A stretch of 7,591 bases of DNA from JBKPHS01 sp046729975 (GTDB lineage: Bacteria; Actinomycetota; Thermoleophilia; Solirubrobacterales; Thermoleophilaceae), in assembly GCA_046729975.1 (NCBI GenBank), contig JBKPHS010000072.1, positions 1 through 7,591 of the forward strand, in the 5' to 3' direction. This document shows positions 6,269 to 7,591 of this stretch, one piece after another. Position 1 is the first letter of the stretch. Every line of letters begins with the position of its first letter. Position numbers and translations under genes: made by a program. Under the pieces are notes generated by a model. That model had not been told where the DNA came from and did no database searches. It saw nothing but the letters and a program-made list of their open reading frames with translations.

Positions 6269-6297
6269 AATCTACACTATCGAAGTGGATTCGACAA
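6269..6297 (-). promoter_or_regulatory. promoter of dhaM-ptsH
   Basis: Read on the minus strand, TTGTCG (6297-6292; 4 of 6 to TTGACA) and TAGATT (6274-6269; 4 of 6 to TATAAT) are spaced by exactly 17 bp, with a predicted start near 6262, about 20 bases before the GTG. The -35 lies within the palindromic operator, so a bound regulator would block it. Confidence 0.45.
6273..6284 (+). promoter_or_regulatory. possible -10 for a leaderless iclR-type mRNA
   Basis: TACACT (6273-6278) has 4 of 6 matches to the -10 consensus and lies six bases before the GTG at 6285, the spacing expected if the mRNA begins at the start codon itself. No ribosome-binding site precedes this GTG or GTG 6309, and no convincing -35 is present. 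It overlaps the opposing dhaM promoter. Confidence 0.3.
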
Positions 6298-7130
6298 TAC
6301 CGAATAGCGTGGAGAGCCAGATCATCACGGGCAGGCCGCCGAAGCGGGGCACGATCCAGTCGGTCGACAGGGCCGCGCGCATCCTCAAGGTCCTGGCGAG
6401 CGGCCCGCGGCGCCTCGGGGTGAGCGAGCTGGCCGACCGCCTCGGCATGTCGCGCCCCACCGTCCACGGCCTGCTCCAGACGCTCCAGGCCCACGGCTTC
6501 GTCGAGCAGGACCGCGACTCCGACAAGTACCAGCTGGGGGCCGGCCTGCTACAGCTCGGAAACTCCTATCTCGACCTGAACGAGCTGCGCGGGCGTTCCA
6601 TCGTGCACGCCGAGCGCCTGGCGGCCCGCACCGACGCCGCTGTGCGCGTGGGCGTCATGCAGGGGCCGACGGTAGTGGTCGTGCACCACGTCTTCCGTCC
6701 CGACACGACTTTCCAGGTGCTCGAAGTGGGCGCCCAGCTGCCGGTGCACGCAAGCGCGCTCGGCAAGGCGATCCTCGCGTACGCGCCACAGGCCGTGCTC
6801 GACGATCTCACGTCGGAGCCCCTGCCGAAGCTGACCGGCCGTACGAACAACGCCAAGCAGCTGCTCGCCGATCTCGAGGCCGCCCGCGAGCGCGGCGTCG
6901 CCCGAGAGCGCGACGAGGCGGTGCTTGGCGAGTCGAGCGTGGCCGCTCCGATCTTCGATCACTCGGGCCACGCCGTGGGGGCGATCGGCGTGGTCGGGGA
7001 CACCGAGCGCATCCTGCCGCGAGGGCCGGCGAAGGGCGTCACGCCCGCGGTCACCGAGGCGGCCCGCGGCGTCTCGCGGGAGCTGGGGGCGCGGGGGTGG
7101 CCGGCTCCTCCGGTAACCAGTAACCACTAA
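6285..7130 (+). CDS. IclR-family transcriptional regulator of the DHA/glycerol cluster
   Basis: A DNA-binding repressor or activator of 281 aa. The winged helix-turn-helix occupies about 24-85 (SVDRAARILKVLASG, then LGVSELADRLGMSRPTVHGL as the HTH). The IclR effector-binding domain spans about 100-270, with HASALGKAILAY (155-166) and DHSGHAVGAIGVVG (225-238) as family landmarks. IclR proteins bind short palindromes as dimers or tetramers and sense small acids or sugar phosphates. GylR, the Streptomyces glycerol-operon regulator, belongs to this family, so a DHA, DHA phosphate or glycerol phosphate signal is plausible but not shown. Start GTG 6285 suits a leaderless mRNA; GTG 6309, eight codons later, would leave the operator entirely outside the gene. 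The last codons (VTSNH, stop) are written in the heptamer repeat that forms its 3' hairpin. Confidence 0.9.
   Translation: MDSTIPNSVESQIITGRPPKRGTIQSVDRAARILKVLASGPRRLGVSELADRLGMSRPTVHGLLQTLQAHGFVEQDRDSDKYQLGAGLLQLGNSYLDLNELRGRSIVHAERLAARTDAAVRVGVMQGPTVVVVHHVFRPDTTFQVLEVGAQLPVHASALGKAILAYAPQAVLDDLTSEPLPKLTGRTNNAKQLLADLEAARERGVARERDEAVLGESSVAAPIFDHSGHAVGAIGVVGDTERILPRGPAKGVTPAVTEAARGVSRELGARGWPAPPVTSNH
6289..6305. promoter_or_regulatory. palindromic operator, probable IclR-family site (regulator/dhaM copy)
   Basis: The core ATTCGACAATACCGAAT has 5-bp arms ATTCG/CGAAT around seven bases and matches 14 of 17 bases of 1410-1426. A third half-site TCGAA (6280-6284) lies four bases before it. It covers the -35 of the dhaM promoter and the first codons after GTG 6285, fitting repression of dhaM-ptsH and autoregulation of the regulator. 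Confidence 0.65.
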
Positions 7131-7171
7131 CCGTAGCCAGGATGCCGTTCTGGTTACCGGTTACCGGCTAC
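7112..7171. repeat. inverted heptamer-repeat array, probable terminator of the iclR-type gene
   Basis: Three heptamers ending in TAACC (GGTAACC 7112-7118, AGTAACC 7119-7125, ACTAACC 7126-7132) face two inverted GGTTACC copies (7152-7158, 7159-7165) and a partial GGCTAC (7166-7171). Arms 7112-7126 and 7151-7165 pair at 14 of 15 positions with a 24-base loop. An alternative stem, 7128-7140 with 7150-7163, gives 13 pairs including one G-U and one bulge, with a 9-base loop. The TAA stop is inside the array. Termination is inferred from structure and place. Confidence 0.65.
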
Positions 7172-7187
7172 TGATGTACTGCTGGGC

Positions 7188-7397
7188 ATGCCCCGCGCCG
7201 CCGCCGGCCTCTGCGACCGCTGCAAGCACCAGCGCCTCATCCGCAACACTCGCGGCTCCGAGTTCTCGCTGTGCGAGCGCTCTCGTACGCAGCCCGAATA
7301 TCCGCGCTACCCGCGCCTGCCGGTGCTCGAATGCGCGGGGTTCGAGGAGCGCCCGCAGGGCGCCCCCCGTGAGATGGATGATCCTTCGCCGGCTTAG
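7188..7397 (+). CDS. small four-cysteine protein, possible zinc-binding
   Basis: This is a 69-aa protein of unknown function. Four cysteines, CDRC (Cys9, Cys12), Cys29 in SLCERS and Cys49 in LECAGFE, are spaced as in a small zinc-ribbon-like site. The block RNTRGSEFSLCERSRTQPEY and the following YPRYPRLPVLECAGFE look strongly constrained, and I recall similar short proteins in many actinobacterial genomes without assigned function. The acidic, Pro-rich tail after residue 54 seems unstructured. The ATG at 7188 has only a weak site (CTGGG) before it, but the conserved part begins within eight residues, so the start cannot lie much later. The promoter is not evident in the short gap after the iclR hairpin. 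Its TAG shares bases with the TAA of the opposing gene (TTAG, 7394-7397). Confidence 0.75.
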   Translation: MPRAAAGLCDRCKHQRLIRNTRGSEFSLCERSRTQPEYPRYPRLPVLECAGFEERPQGAPREMDDPSPA

Positions 7398-7591
7398 CTC
7401 AGACGGTGCAGGGCGGTCTGGGAGATGCGGCTGCCGAGATCGGCGATCTGCTCGTCGGTGAGGCCGTCGGTCTCGAAGCCGGCCTCCTCGAGCTCCTTGC
7501 GCACCGTCACGACTGCCTGGACCTTGTCGAGCGCCGTCCCAAGCTTGCTGGTGGCGGCCTTGACGAGGCTGTCGTCGAGGGCGGTGCTGCC
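7394..7591 (-). CDS. hypothetical protein, C-terminal fragment
   Basis: The frame is open from the window edge to TAA (7394-7396, reverse), giving the last 65 residues; the start lies beyond base 7591. The sequence is helical, with DDSLVKAATSKLGTALDKV, then VVTVRKELEEAGFETDGL, then TDEQIADLGSRISQTALH, and has no membrane segment or Cys. Codon use is strongly GC-ending like the neighbours, and the Lys/Glu/Ala-rich amphipathic pattern looks like real protein. I do not recognise the family. It converges on the four-cysteine gene with a 4-base overlap of stop codons and no space for a separate terminator. Confidence 0.65.
   Translation of the reverse strand, partial: GSTALDDSLVKAATSKLGTALDKVQAVVTVRKELEEAGFETDGLTDEQIADLGSRISQTALHRLS

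Noticed and set aside
5728..6270. Plus-strand frame of 180 codons through ptsH/dhaM
   Set aside because: The minus strand encodes clear HPr and DhaM motifs with good ribosome-binding context; the plus frame matches nothing I know.
7112..7171. CRISPR-like array
   Set aside because: The units are 7 bp without spacers and form an inverted hairpin, so this is a terminator-type repeat.

Overview
The window is very GC-rich, with dense genes, GTG/TTG starts, short or overlapping junctions and an apparently leaderless regulator. This points to a high-GC actinobacterium. The heptamer repeats and the small Cys-rich protein would suit a Thermoleophilia-type lineage, but that placement is recollection, not something proven here.

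Layout. (1) 1-186 is the C-terminal end of an ABC-2 type transporter permease, closed by a hairpin over its stop codon. (2) 240-800 encodes a short M50-like membrane metalloprotease. Its end runs into a hairpin and a triple GACTACC repeat, shared with the 3' end of a convergent helical protein of unknown function (832-1317, minus). (3) From 1367 to 6305 lies one metabolic unit. On the plus strand a promoter and palindromic operator precede an operon: MIP channel (1459-2250), dhaK (2262-3284), dhaL (3292-3945) and a full-length Enzyme I, ptsI (3945-5675). On the minus strand, facing it, are dhaM (5854-6240) and a free-standing HPr, ptsH (5598-5870). (4) Divergent from dhaM is an IclR-family regulator (6285-7130), ending in another heptamer-repeat hairpin. 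(5) At the right edge are a 69-aa four-cysteine protein (7188-7397) and the C-terminal end of a minus-strand protein of unknown function (7394-7591).

How the unit works. The genes encode a complete PEP-dependent dihydroxyacetone (DHA) kinase route: PEP to EI (His188), to HPr (His18), to DhaM (His9), to the ADP cofactor of DhaL, to DHA bound on His226 of DhaK, giving DHA phosphate. E. coli fuses HPr and a partial EI to DhaM; here all three are separate, EI is full length, and no sugar-specific EII gene is visible. The MIP channel probably admits glycerol or a similar small polyol, or DHA itself, but no glycerol dehydrogenase or glycerol kinase lies in the window.

The most useful new observation is a 17-bp near-palindrome, ATTCGAYAATRYCGAAT, found in the promoter region of the channel-dhaKL-ptsI operon (1410-1426) and in the dhaM/iclR divergent promoter (6289-6305). 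It matches 14 of 17 bases between the two places. This is the likely operator of the adjacent IclR protein and would tie both arms into one autoregulated regulon. Also notable are the 78-bp antisense overlap of ptsI and ptsH, and hairpins that straddle stop codons at three gene ends.
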